From Congeria kusceri (lineage: Eukaryota; Mollusca; Bivalvia; Myida; Dreissenidae), in contig CM051027.1 of the NCBI GenBank assembly GCA_027627225.1, positions 42,965,618 to 43,029,617 on the forward strand: a stretch of 64,000 nucleotides of DNA. Direction: 5' to 3'. The translations under genes and the position numbers were made by a program. The number at the start of each line of letters is the position of its first letter. Position 1 is the stretch's first letter. A model generated the notes under the pieces. That model worked only from the letters and a program-made list of their open reading frames with translations, searched no databases and was not told the DNA's origin. This document shows, piece after piece, positions 47,175 through 60,116 of the stretch.

Positions 47175-50100
47175 AAGGCTCAATGAATTTGGTTAAAAGG
47201 CTCAATGAATTTGGTTCAAGTTTTTAGTAAAAAGTCTTGTAACTTCAAAACTACATAAGTTATTCACTTGAAACTGGGTATATATCTTTTTCATCAACAC
47301 CAGTGTCAGGGGCAACCTTCCCAATAACTCTGTTTTGAATTTTGACAGAGTTATGCCCCTTTTTCACTTAGATTTTCAAGTTAAAGTTTATATTCAAAAG
47401 TTATATTCAAAAGTTTTGTAACTTCAAAAGTACATAAGTTATTCACTTGAAACTTAGAACTAACCTTAGTCATGAACTCTAGTATCAAGGGCAACATTCC
47501 CTATAACTCTCTTTTGTATTTTGACAGAGCTATGCCCCTTTTTCACATAGATTTTCTGGTTAAAGTTTATATTCAAAAGTTTTGTAACTTCAATACTACA
47601 AAAGCTATTCACTTGAAACTTGGACTATACCTTTGTCATCAACTCCAGTATCAGGGTGCGCATTCCCCATAACTCTATTTTGTATTTTGACAGAGGTATG
47701 CCCCTTTTTCACATAGATTTTTTGGTTAAAGTTTATATTCAAAAGTTTTGTAACTTCAAAACTACATAAATTATTCACTTGAAACTTGGAACCAACCTTT
47801 GTCATCAATTCTAGGATCAGGAGCAATAATACCAATAACTCTATTTTGTATTTTGACAGAGTTAGTCCCCTTTTTAGCACACCTGAGCACAACGTGCTCA
47901 TGGTGAGCTTTTAGGGTCACCTTTTGTCCGTCGTCCGTCGTGCGTCAACATTTTCATTCAAAGAACATCTCCTCCTAAACCGCTATACAGATTTTCACCA
48001 AACTTCACTGGAATGATCCTTGGGTGACCCTCTTTCAAAATTGTTCAAATCCTTCCGGTCCGCTGTATATGTAGGTCACAAGAGCTAAAAATAGATTTAA
48101 AAGCTGAAAACTTTAAAAATCTTCTTCTCTGAAACCTCAAGGCTTGGAGCTTTCATATTTGATATGTGACATCCTATAGTGGTCCTCTACAAAGATTGTT
48201 CAAACTATGACCCTGGGGTCAAAACTGGCCACGCGGGGGGGTCACATGGTTAATATAGACTTGAATAGCAAAATGCCTGTAAAAATCTTCTCTGGAATCG
48301 CATGGCCCAGAGGTTTCATATTTGGTATCTAACATTGTATAGTGGTCCTCTACAAAGATTGTTCAAATGATGCCCCTGGGGTCAAAACTGACTAAACTCC
48401 GTGACTCACATGGATATTGACTTAAATAGCAAAATGACTTTAAAAATCTTCTTCTCTGAAATTGCAAGGCCTAGAGGTTTCATATTTGGTATGTAACATT
48501 GTATAGTGGTCCTCTATAAAGATTGTTCAAGTGATGCCCCTGGGATCAAAACTGGCCACACCCTGGGGTCACATGGTTTATATAGACTCAGATAGCAAAA
48601 TGACTTTATCAATTTTCTCCTCTGAAAGTTCAAGGCCTAGAGATTTGATATTTGGTATTTAACATTGTGTAGTGGTCCTCTATAAAGATTGTTCAAATGA
48701 TGCCCCTGGGGTCAAAGCTTGGCACACCCTGGGGGTCACATGGTTTATATAGACGTAAATGGCAAAATGATATAAAATTCTTTTTTGAAACCGCAAGGCC
48801 CAGAGGTTTCATATTCGGTTAAAACATTATATCGAGACCTCGATTGGGATTGCATATGGGATGGGTGGGGTAAAGGTCAAGGTCACTGTTACTAAAAATA
48901 GAAAAACAGTTTCTGCTCAATAACTTGAGAAAGCATTGAGGTATTTTAATGAAACTTTATACATAGATACCTTATATCTACATCTCGCATGGGATTGCAT
49001 ATGGGGTGGGAAGGATCAAGGTGAAGGTCACTGTTACTAAAAATAGAAAAACGGTTTCCGCTCAATATCGTGAGAATCCATTGAGATATTTTAATGAAAC
49101 TTAATACATAAATACATTATATTGAGACCTCGATTAGGATTGTATATTTGGTGGGTTGGGTCAAGGTCAAGGTCACTGTTATAAAATATAGAAAAATGGT
49201 TTCCGCTAAATATCTTGAGAACGCATTGAGCTATTTTAATGAAACTTAATACATAAGTACCTTATATCGAGACATTGCTTGGGATTGCATATTGGGTGGG
49301 TGGGGTTAAGGTCACTGTTACTGAAAATAGAAAAACGGTTTCAGCTGAATAACTTGAGATAGCATTGCGATATTTTAATGAAACTAAATACACATATCTT
49401 ATATCGAGACCTCACTTGGGTTTGCTTATGGGGTGGGTGGGGTCAAGGTCACTGTTATTAAAAGTAGAAAAACGGTTTAAGCTCAATAACTTAAGAACTT
49501 ATTGAGATAATTTAATAAAACTTCATACGTAGATACCTTATATCAAGACCTTGCCTACGTATGTGGTGGGTGGGGTCAAGGTCAAGGTCACTGTTACTTA
49601 AAATAGAAAAACAGTTTTCGCTCCATAACTTGAAAACCTATTGAGATATTTTAATGAAACTTCATGCATAGATATCAGGTGAGCAACCTAGGGCTATCGT
49701 GGCCCTCTTTTTACGTAGATTTTCTGTTTAAAGATTATATTCTAAAGTTTGGTAACTTCAAAACTACATAAGTTATTCACTTTAAACTCCTAACTAGCCT
49801 TTGTCATCAACTCTAGTATCAGGAGCAACAATACCCATAACTCTATTTTTTATTTTGACAGAGTTATTCCCCCTTTTCACATAGATTTTCTGGTTAAAGT
49901 TTATATTCAAAAGTTTGGTAACTTCAAAACTACATAAGTTATTCACTTGAAACTTGGAACTTATCTTTGTCATCAACTCTAGTATCAGGGGCAACATAAA
50001 CCATAACTCTATTTTGTATTTTGACAGAGTTATGCCCCCTTTACACTTAGATTTTCTGTTATAAGTTTATATTCAAAAGTTTTGTAACTTCAAAACTACA

Positions 50101-50541
50101 TAAGTTATTCACTTGAAACTTGGAACTTACCTTTTGTCATCAACTCCAGTATCAGGGGCAACATTACCCATAACTCTGTTTTGTATTTTGACAGAGTTAT
50201 GCCCCTTTTTCACATATATTTTCTGGTTAAAGTTTATATTCAAAAGTTTTGTAACCTCAAAACTACATAAGTTATTCACTTGAAACTTGGCACTAACATT
50301 TGTCATCAACTCTAGTATCAAGGCAACATTACCCATAACTCTGTTTTGTATTTTGACAGAGTTAGCCCACGTTTTACATAGACTTTGTGGTTAAAGTTTT
50401 TGTTCCAAAAATTTAGAAACTATACAAGGCTTCACTTAAATTTTTTGTATTTTAACAAATTTATGCCCGTTCCACTATCCAAAATATGTACCAACTGTAA
50501 TACTTCGAATAGTCGAGCGCGCTGTCCTCTGACAGCTCTTG
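47175..50541 (+). mobile_element. Tandem-core element K, copy 2, interrupted by element H
   Basis: About ten ~150-bp units ('taacttcaaaactacataag', 'tcatcaactccagtatcagg', 'tgacagagttatgcccc') before (47200-47870) and after (49713-50440) an inserted element. Ends in atacttcgaatagtcgagcg, gctgtcctctgacagc, CTCTTG. The first unit shows a short duplicated 'ggctcaatgaatttggtt'. Open frames of 60-98 codons on the minus strand repeat the same peptide and are periodicity artefacts. Confidence 0.8.
47876..49707 (+). mobile_element. Hairpin-ended element H nested in K copy 2
   Basis: Starts agcacacctgagcacaacg / gtgctcatggtgagc. Core: four to five 165-bp units (48100-48830), then six 145-bp units (48830-49670). 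Ends atcaggtgagcaacctaggg, ctatcgtggccctc. TTTTT lies on both sides (47871-47875 and 49708-49712). Joining the flanks restores a normal K unit across its cccc-ttttt-acgtagatttt segment. This fixes both borders of the family. Confidence 0.88.
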
Positions 50542-51026
50542 TGTAATAATATGCTCCATCAATTGATGGATTAATTGCATAACATTACCTAAGATTTGTT
50601 GAGGTAAAACAATTACGTTTTTCACACGCGTACACTAATTAAACTTATTGTAGAATGATCAGGTGCAAAGCTTAAAACAAAATGGTGCGCATCGTGATCG
50701 TCAGTGAATGTAATGTTCATTGTTTGCTATTTGCTTATTGTTAAACTGAAATGCAAACACTGTTTCTATTCATGATTCATTGATATTCAAGATAATTATT
50801 ACTACAAGTTGACTGAAATAAATATTATCATGTAACTTACTATTTTTGTCAGAATTTGAAACAAGAGAAACTGAAAGTGAAAGTACAAAATCATTGACTA
50901 AAATAAAAATGACTGATTCAGATAACTCAGGGATGATTTTCTGCATTTGGTATAAGGATGCTTGAAGTAATATATTGTAGTAGTTGAAGGGAAGTTTTAA
51001 ATTTCAATACTACCAGACTTTAGAGT
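50542..51026. other. Spacer without gene
   Basis: AT-rich, nothing supported. Confidence 0.4.
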
Positions 51027-51369
51027 CAGGGGTGTGGAAATATCAAAATTATTCACTTGTCTATGGACAAGTTGATTGCAAAAATTTACTTGTCCGTAAA
51101 CAAATGTCACTTGTCCAAATGAAAATAAAGTTTCTATTCCTGGCGTTCCCGATATAATGTGTCATAAAATTATAAATAAATTGCCTATTTGTTTATGTTG
51201 TTAAAGTATATGATCATACAATTAATAGAATAATTAACTCCCAATTTTTACGTTATTTTCACAGCCTGACATTGTACTTGTCAACGGATAACTTGACAGA
51301 AAAAATTTACTTGTCGGATGGTAAAATTACCCGCGTTGGACAAGTCGGCATGGGATTTTCACATCCCTG
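51027..51369. mobile_element. 343-bp MITE with CAGGGRTGTG termini and 5-bp TSD
   Basis: Left CAGGGGTGTGGAAAT, right ATTTTCACATCCCTG (two mismatches in 15). AGAGT flanks both sides (51022-51026 and 51370-51374). Inside, 'cacttgtc' and 'acttgtcc' motifs repeat in both halves. No coding sequence. Confidence 0.82.
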
Positions 51370-51734
51370 AGAGTATGCTATTGTTTCAACATTTCCGAAC
51401 AATAATAAATAAAATCAAAATGCTGACAGCGTAGAAATACTGTTGGTGACAAAAGAAACTAAAATAATGTGAATTGTGAGTGCATTTTTGATAAAAAGGA
51501 AACATGTGTTTGAATGAAATTCAATTTCCAACCTTTTAACTTGAGGATATGGCTTATATAAAAAATTATTTGTAAGTAACGAACACATATTTTTCAAGCT
51601 AATTATCTAATGCAATCTGAATGATATATATGCCAGTTAACAATTCAGTCTGCAACGCGCCATGCAGAATAACCGATAAAACGTGGTAGTTAGGAGTATT
51701 GAGACAAAAGTAGGTCATACGATGCGTGCTCACT
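51370..51734. other. Spacer with a dispersed-repeat fragment
   Basis: 51413-51505 resembles 9075-9170 ('ctgacagcgtagaaatactg', 'gacaaaagaaactaa'). No gene. Confidence 0.4.
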
Positions 51735-52881
51735 ACGTAACATCGTAAAGTGGTCCTCTACAAAGAGTGTTCAGATTATGCCCCTGATGTCAAAACTGGC
51801 CATGCCATGGGTAGGGCTGTGGATCGTTGGGTCAGCGACGATCCGATCCGATCCACGAGTCAGGGTTAACAATTTACAGATCGAACAACGAATCAGCTGT
51901 TACAAATTGTGATACAGGTAAACACTCTCATGAGTCATGAAGACTAATAACTTTATTATATTAAACCAATTTATCGCCTTCTTCTTCTCATTTTTTTGAA
52001 ATATGAAGTATTTCCACACTTGGGATGTAAATTTTGCTGGTGGTTTGCAGTATTGTTGTTCGGCCATATGTCATGTGCTTGCATGTGTGTATGAAGCCAT
52101 TGTTTTGATAGGAGTTTCGCATTCATGTTTTCTTATCTTTTTAAATTGATTTGGGATGTACATGCCCCAGCCCATATTTAGGCTAACTTGGGCAAAACTT
52201 AAGTTATTTCTTGTTAGTGAGTTGAAAAATGCAGGTTTTGAAAAAACATCGAATGTAACGCTCCCGATATGCTGCTCTACTTGTCACATGACTTGTGTTA
52301 ACATTCTGCTATTTGGAAAACTAAGACATGCACACACATTTGACTGCAATATAATTTCTCAAAAGGGTTTATTTTGTGCATTAATTAACTAATTTTATGA
52401 AAATAAGTATAAAGTAAATATGAAATTTAAGATCGCGATAAAACAATCTCGGCAATCTCGAGTATTCGTACTCGATTCCCAGCCCGGAATCGTGAGTATC
52501 CAAGTACTCGGATACTCGCAGCAGCCCTAGCCCCGGGGGTCACATGGTTTATGTAAACTTAAATAACACTCCTGAAACAGCAAGGCCCACAGCTTTCCTA
52601 TATTTGGTACGTAACATTGCATAGTGGCCCTCTCCAAAGATTGTTCAAATTATGCCCCTGGGGTCAAATCGGGCCATACCCCAAGGGGTCACATGGTTTA
52701 TATAGACTTAAATAGCAAAATGAATTTAAAAATATTAACCTGAAACCGCAAGGCCCAGAGGTTTGTTCAAGATTGTTCAAATTATGCCCCTGGGATAAAA
52801 ATAAGCCATGATTCGGGGATGCAAATTCCAATTTAGTTACAAGGTATCAGGTGAGGTCCTAGGGCCCTCAGGGCCCTTTTG
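51735..52881 (+). mobile_element. C-type element remnant split by a hAT MITE
   Basis: 51735-51811 is part of a 165-bp unit, and 52530-52881 holds about two more units and a 3' end (tatcaggtgaggtcctaggg, ccctcagggccc, TTTTG). The unit is continuous once the MITE is ignored. The 5' end is missing. Confidence 0.8.
51812..52529. mobile_element. 718-bp hAT-type MITE inserted in a repeat unit
   Basis: TAGGGCTG at left and CAGCCCTA at right. The flanks GCCATGGG (51804-51811) and GCCCCGGG (52530-52537) are an 8-bp target duplication with two later changes. Subterminal 'ggatcg/cgatccgatccgatcc' at left and 'gagtatccaagtactcggata' at right. The 78-codon open frame inside is not recognised. Confidence 0.82.
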
Positions 52882-53883
52882 TTTGTTAATATCGGGGTGA
52901 AACTTTTCTGCACTTCCACTTGTTGATTTGCTAACTGAAATCGAAACTTTGTTGGTAATTTTTTTCTTCTCGTCTACCACGCACAATAGATCATAAATAC
53001 ATTATTGCAAGTTTTACTTGTTTCAACTTTATGAATTTTGTATTTATTTATTGATTTCAACAAACACACTGAAGGTTAGAAACAGGTAAATCAAATCTCC
53101 ATATGGTCCCAGTTTAAAACAGCAAAATCTCCTGGCATCGTTCGCCACTTGTCTTTGAGTCAGATATTGCGAGTCTGATCTCTTTGGAAAGATGGTTCTC
53201 TCTGCTTTCAAAATAAAAAAAAAATAAAAAAATTTATGCTACTTCTAAGAAAATTTATCTCACTTGATGGTGGTCACCCGGAAGAAACACTCGCGATTTC
53301 GACAAAAGCACATGCTGCCTATACATAAACTGCTGAATATTCAAATGTCAAGTGATTCGGTGTCATAATACATCAACATGCACAAAAGACATGTTGTTTT
53401 CAGGAAATAACCATTTAAACCAGTGTCCGTTGTGCAAAATGTCTCTTTATTTTGGCAGAAGAAAAAACGAACTATTTCATATATGGACAACTTTCAAGGG
53501 GATCACCCTACTATTTACTGGTATCTAACCTTGAAACAAAACATAATTCTATACACAGATGATGACGTCATACGTCCACCAGTGTGTACACGACAAACGT
53601 GAAACACACCATGTTTACTAGTATCTGGTCACTAGGCGCTTGTTTTCACACACAAACCCATTATAATCTTTTGTTGAAGCGCTTAATGATCAAAATTGTA
53701 GCATTTGAAAGTTGTGAGTGAAAAACCAAAAATGAAATTTAAAGCAAGAAAAAATAACTAAATAAGAAAATAAATACTACTATTTTTGCAATAAAATTTT
53801 TTGAGTCGGCGGCTTTCTTGTGGGTCGGTCGGTAAAGGGCAAACAAACTTAGTTTTAATTTAGGCTTAATAATGTAGCAATGT
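52882..53883. other. Spacer without gene
   Basis: AT-rich. 'cgttcgccacttgtctttg'-type scraps but no supported exon. Confidence 0.4.
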
Positions 53884-54439
53884 CATTTGCAGGGCCTCAA
53901 CTCTCCTATATTTTCCTATTAATTCTTATATTTTGACCATTGTCCTATATTTTCCTATAATTGGCCCAAATTCCTATAAATTCCTATATTTTTAGGAAAA
54001 GTTATGTATAGTAAGCAGGACAGTAGCATTTTGAAGGGAAGTATTTATTAAATGTGTTCAGATTACCTTTTAAATGACATAAAAATGTGTTTACCCTTCA
54101 GAATATAACATTCTTAAAGGTGTGGCGACTCTGCCCCGTCCAGCCAGTTTGTTTTCATCATAGATATGGATCCATTCTTAAGATAAAAACAAACAACCGC
54201 TTCTGAAGTGGTATCAGGTGCAATGTTTTAATATTATGCTTGACAGACTAATTGCATAGTCATCAGGCATATACATTCGAAACAGTGACCATGACCCCCC
54301 CCCCCCAACTGCATATACGATCCCAAAAGCGAGGTCTCGCTATACGGCATCTATGTATGATGTTTGCCCTTACGAAACAAGTTTCCTGATGATTGGGCTA
54401 TAAATGTGGCATCTAGAGTATTAACAAGCTTTTTTTTTT

Positions 54440-56289
54440 TAGCTCACCTGAGCACAATGTGCTCATGGTGCGCTTTTAGGATTGCTTTTTGTCCGTGCTG
54501 CATCGTGCGTCGTGTGTCAACATTTTCATTCAAAGAACATCTCCTCCTTAACCACTGGGCAGATTTTCACCAAACTTCACAGGAATGATCCTTGGGTGAC
54601 CCTCTTTCAAAAGTGTGTAATTCCTTCTGTCCGCTGCACATGTAGGTCACCAGAGCTAAAAATAGATTTAAAAACTGAAAACTTTAAAAATCTTCTTCTC
54701 TTAAACCACAAGGCTTGGAGCTTTCATATTTGATATGTGACATCCTCTAGTGGTCCTCTACAAAGATTGTTCAAATGATGCCCCTGTGGACAAAAAACTG
54801 GCCACGCCCCGGGGGTCACATGGTTTATATAGACTTGTATAGCAAATGACTTTAAAAATCTTCTCTGAAACCGCAAGGCCTAAAGGTTTGTACTATTGTA
54901 TAGTGGTCCTCTACAAAGATTGTTCAAATGATGCCTCTGGGGTCGAAATTGGCCACGCCCTGGGGGTCACATGGTTGATATAGACATGTATGGCAAAATG
55001 ACTTTCAAAATCTTCTTCTCTGAAACCGCAAGGCCTAGAGGTTTCATATTTGGTATGTAACACTGTATAGTGGTCCTCTACAAAGATTGTTCAAATGATG
55101 CCCCTGGGGTCAAAACTGGCCACACCCTGGGGGTCACATGGTTTATATAGACTTGAATAGGAAAATGACTTTAAAAATCTTCTCCTCAGAAACCACAAGG
55201 CCCAGAGGATTCATATTTGGTATGTAACATTGTATAATGGTCCTCTACAAAGATTGTTCAAATGATGCCCCTGGGGTCAAAACTGGCCACACCCTGGGGC
55301 TCACATGGTTTATATAGACTAATAGCAAAATGATTAAAAAAATTTCTTCTCTGAAACCGCAAGGCCTAGAGGTTTCATATTTGGTATGTAACATTGTATA
55401 GTGGTCCTCTACAAAGATTATTCAAATGATGCCCCTGGGGTCAAAACTGACCACACCCCGTGGTCACATGGTTTATATAGACTTGAATAGCAAGATGACT
55501 TTAAAAATCTTCTCCTCTGAAACTGCAAGGCCCAGTGGTTTCATAGTTGGTATGTAACATTGTATAGTGGTCCTCTGCAAAGATTGTTCAAATGATGCCC
55601 CTGGGGTCAAAACTGGCCACACCACAGGGGTCACATGGTTGATATAGACTTGAATAGCAAGATGACTTTAAAAATTTTCTCCTGAAACCACAAGGCCCAG
55701 AGGTTTCATATTTGGTATGTAACATTGTACATGTATATTGGTCCTCTACAAAGATTGTTGAAATTATGCCCCATGGGTCAAAACTGACCACACCCCAGGG
55801 GTCACATGGTTTAAATAAACTTATATAGCAAAATGACTTTAAAATTCTTCTGCTCTTAAACTGCAAGGCCTAGATGTTTCATATTTGGTATGTATATGTG
55901 GTCCTCTACAAAGATTGTTCAAATTATGCCCCTTTGGTCAAAACTAGTCATGCCCTGGGGGTCACATGATTTATGTAGACTTAAATAGCAAAATGACTTT
56001 AAAAATCCTCTCCTGAAACGGCAAGTCCCACAGCTTTCCTATATGTGATACGTAACATTGCATAGTGGTCCTGTCCAAAGATTGTTCAAATTATGCCCCT
56101 GGGGTCAAATCTTGCCACACCCCAAGGGCTCACATTGTTTATTTAGACTTAAATAGCAGAATGACTTTAAAGATCTTTACCTGAAACCGCAAGGCCCAGA
56201 GGTTTGTTCAAGATTGTTCAAATTATGCCCCTGTGAAAAAAATAAGCCACACCTTAGGGATGCAAATTCCTCAGGGCCCTCATGTTTTA
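54440..56289 (+). mobile_element. Hairpin-ended tandem-core element I
   Basis: After a ten-base T-run: tagctcacctgagcacaatg / gtgctcatggtgcgc, a 'gtccgtgctgcatcgtgcg' leader, then about nine 165-bp units (54700-56230). The end is shortened: 'atgcaaattcctcagggccctcatg' lacks the usual aggtgagc. Bases 54200-54430 just upstream are inverted scraps of the 145-bp and E-type units. Confidence 0.85.
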
Positions 56290-56875
56290 ATTTGTAATTT
56301 TTTTTCATACTTTATATCTATTTTGAATAATTAAAGTAGAATATGTGTAGTAAGCAATAAAATTATTGTACTATTATATTATTATATAACGTTAAAAAGT
56401 TCATTCTATATATAAAGCATAATAAACAGTTTAAAAGAATATTCATTATTCTTCTAATACAACATACAATCATATTTTCTAGCAAAAGTTTAATATAAGA
56501 AACTTCCAATTTATTTATTAAAAAAAATAATCTGTAATTATAACCCCCAAATATTATCAACCGCATTCAAATTTGACAGTTTAAACTATAGCTAGTATAA
56601 AATATAATCAAATGTATTGGGTTGTATTTGCTTTGTACAAACATACTTCTGAAATGAAACGTCCGAAAACATGTACATTTCATAAAATAATCAAACTGTT
56701 CTATAGGTAGGTTTTTCAATATAAAACTTAAATATGTGACTGGAAACTTATTAAATACTTGTAAACAAAATGGAAACCATTCATTTCATTACAAAATACA
56801 GCGTTTGACTGTTTATGTTTGTAACGATACTTCGATAGTTGTATACAGTGGAAGAGATAACTACAATAAATCAAA
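56290..56875. other. Very AT-rich spacer within the hAT element
   Basis: No gene and no recognised repeat. Confidence 0.4.
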
Positions 56876-57257
56876 CTAGAATTGTCACACGAGTGACGGT
56901 CATACCCCCACAAAATGGCCTTGTCACAAAACTGGCTAAATGGACAGAGAAAAAATGCTTTAATTTGTGAATGGTCAACAGTGTATTTGGAAAAATTTAA
57001 TTTCAGTAGGAGCCACAACTCTGTCAACATTTAGTGGTTTGTAACCAAAGTTGAACTTGATCTGTATTTTATGATGTTACACCTATGTACCAAAAATAAT
57101 TTAAATATGTGAAGCCTTTCATGAGTTATTGTCTATGTTTTTTGAGAATTTAAGTAAAAAAGGGGCCATAACTGTGTCAAAATTTAGTGGTTTGTAACCA
57201 AAGTCGAACTTGACCTGTATTTTATAATATATGCTACACATGTATACCAAGAATTAT
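56876..57257 (-). mobile_element. Tandem-core element L, copy 2 (inverted)
   Basis: Reverse complement of the L units at 26.2-26.8 kb, including the ctagaattgtcacacgagtg terminus. About two units remain. Confidence 0.78.
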
Positions 57258-57878
57258 TTAAATATGTTAAGTGACCTAGATGCCAATGGTGTCAGACTTA
57301 AAGAATGGTGTGTTCGAGGCAAATCTGAGTATTTCGCAAGTTATGTAGTGTGTAAAACTGAAATAAAGTGTGAAAACAGTGGTGATTCAAAGGAAACACT
57401 GCCAAACTGTACTTTCAGCCTCACCAACAAAGTTGCTGTTTAAACCAAGAGTAACAGTTTCATCAGCCGAACCAATTTCTTTGCAAGGACCAACCACAAG
57501 CAAACAAACAGAAGGATCAAAGCTGAAATACAATTTTCTAGGTGAAGATGTGATGACTGCAGAGATTGGGCAGTAAAATGTGCAACTTCTGATATCAGTT
57601 TAAGAGCTAGTAATGGCATTTCCGAGGCAAATAAAGCTATGTTCAAGTGCAAAATAGCTGAAGGCTTTATTGTTGGAAGAGCAAAGCTATCATACATGCT
57701 AACAGATAGACTATATCCAGCTTTTTCCACAGCTCTTTTGTATGATGTAAACTTTTGACTACACTCTGATGAGACCACACAGGCTCAAGCGAAAAATCAG
57801 TTGCACCTACTCATTAGGTACTGGTCACCAACACATTATAAAATATGTTGTAGGTATTACAAATCCTTGTTTTCAGCT

Positions 57879-58436
57879 TTAGAATAGGTGAGCTTTCCTA
57901 CTCGCCCCCGAGTCGGCGTCTGTGTCTGATCTTGGTTAAAGTTTATATTCAAAAGTCTCGTAACTTCAAAACTACATAAGTTATTCACTTGAAACTTGGA
58001 ATATACCTTTGTCATTTACTCCAGCATCAGGTGGAAGATTCCCCATTACTCTATTTTGTATTATGACAGAGTTATGCCCTTTTTCACATAGATTTTCTTA
58101 TTAAAGTTTATATTCAAAAATCGTATAACTTCAAAACTTCAAACTACTCTAGTTATTCATCAACTCCAGCATCAGGTGCAACAATCCCCATATTAAACTC
58201 TGTTTGTATTTTGACAGAGGTTGGGGTTAAAGCTTTTGTTCCAAAGTTTTATAATTTTTAAACTACAGAAAGTATTTACTTGAAACTTGGAATTAATTGA
58301 TGAAATCATTGCCATAACTCAGCTTTGTATTTCAACAAATGTATGCCCCTTCCACTTTCCAAAATATGTGCCAACTGATATACTTCGAATAGTCAAGCAC
58401 GCTGTTGTCAAGCACGCTGTCCTATGACAGCTCTTG
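57879..58436 (+). mobile_element. Tandem-core element K, copy 3, inside the hAT gene
   Basis: Starts gaataggtgagctttcctac, has the 'gagtcggcgtctgtgtctg' leader, about two and a half units, and ends atacttcgaatagtcaagca, then cctatgacagctcttg. 'gtcaagcacgctgt' is duplicated near the end. It splits the hAT reading frame. Confidence 0.82.
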
Positions 58437-58895
58437 CTCACTCATGCAGATGGCAAAAAAGTTGCTAGAAGTTTTTTAGCAGCTCTACAGGAGGATGGAT
58501 TTCCACTAGACATGTTGGCAGCTTTGGGGAGCGATGGTCCAAATGACAACAGTACCATAAACAGGGAGTTATTAAACTTGATCAAGGACACATATCCAGA
58601 CTGGCATGGTTTTACAGACATGGACACATGCAACCTTCACACAATGCACAATGCATTTTGCACAGGGATTCATGAATATGGCCAAGATGTGGAGGATATT
58701 GCCCTAAGTTTGTTTAGGCTGTTAAAGATGTCAGCTCGTCGAAAAGATGACGACAAACAAGTGCAAGTGGATCTCAGCTTCCAAGCAGAGTTATTCATTA
58801 AACACTCACAAGTTAGCTGGCTCAGCATAGGTCCAGCCTTGCAGCGCATTATTGATCAATGGCCAGGCAATTGCACCTATGTGACACAGCTTTAG

Positions 58896-60116
58896 ACAAG
58901 AAATGTCTTTAAAAGACTATCGGCGTTGACATTAATATTGCTATATCATTTTTACCCTAAACATAATACGAAAGGGCCAAGATGACTGATTACCCTGCTT
59001 CTCGGACCCCAGATTTTTCGGACACCATAAGAAAACTTCTTGGATCCCAAAATTAATTTGTGATTAATTCAAGAATTATTAATATTTGTACAGTGAATAA
59101 ACCGATCATACCGCCCAATGTTTTCACCATTGATACATATATAACCTAAATAATTTACGTTAACATCATTATTATATAAATTTGTAAGCCAAATTTAACT
59201 AATTAACAATGTACGAAAATAATTGCGGGAATGAATGAAAATTATTTTGTATCAGACGTGTATAGTTATTTTCAAGTACCGGTAATACACCCTACCTTCA
59301 TCTTGGAAGTTATCTGTTCATAATACATACACACATAATACATACACATTTCGAAGTCACTTAATCATTTATACTGTATATCCTAATGAAAAGCAATCTC
59401 CACAGATCATTCAGCGCATCTGAAATAATGATGACTTCCATTTTTCATAACACAAACATAAAATTTCATTAGACTATGCTGATTGAAAATTATATTCGGT
59501 AGGAATATGATGTATCAAGGGTTTCTGTGTATGATTGGTATTGCAAATAATGTATTAATGCTACGCAAATGAAGTAAAAGTAACATGAAGAACATGCGTA
59601 TTCTGAGACTTATTAAACCAAATTTTATTTATTCAAAGATATCTTTTTATAGGTTTATTAACATCTACTGGAGGAGTTGATAGAAAAAATGTGCAATTCT
59701 GATTAATTCTTAACAGAACGCAACTGCAATTCAATTTCAAATTAACATGCACACTAAGTTTATAAACGTAAATTCCCCAGTTATTGAAATATTTCCTCTC
59801 ATGAATCTCTGAACACTGATTGATGCATAACAGGTATACACTGGCAGCTAAACGCACTCATGAGTGTGTTGAACTCGCTAAAATCAATTGCTATTTATAG
59901 AGCGTGCCGCTAGGCTAAACAAAATAGTGGATTAATTCTGGGAATTAATTTAATATTCTGTTCATGACACACAATGAGAAAATATGTTCATACTTACGCT
60001 CAGTTCTAGAGTGTATATCGAGAATATGTTTATAACTTTATTTTAACCACTTATGTAAACAATTATGTACCTGTTAATCCCCAAAAGTATGCAACAGTTG
60101 TTGGTATACATCAAAC
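58896..60116. other. Non-coding stretch between hAT gene pieces
   Basis: AT-rich, possibly an intron or an unrecognised insertion. No gene. Confidence 0.35.
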
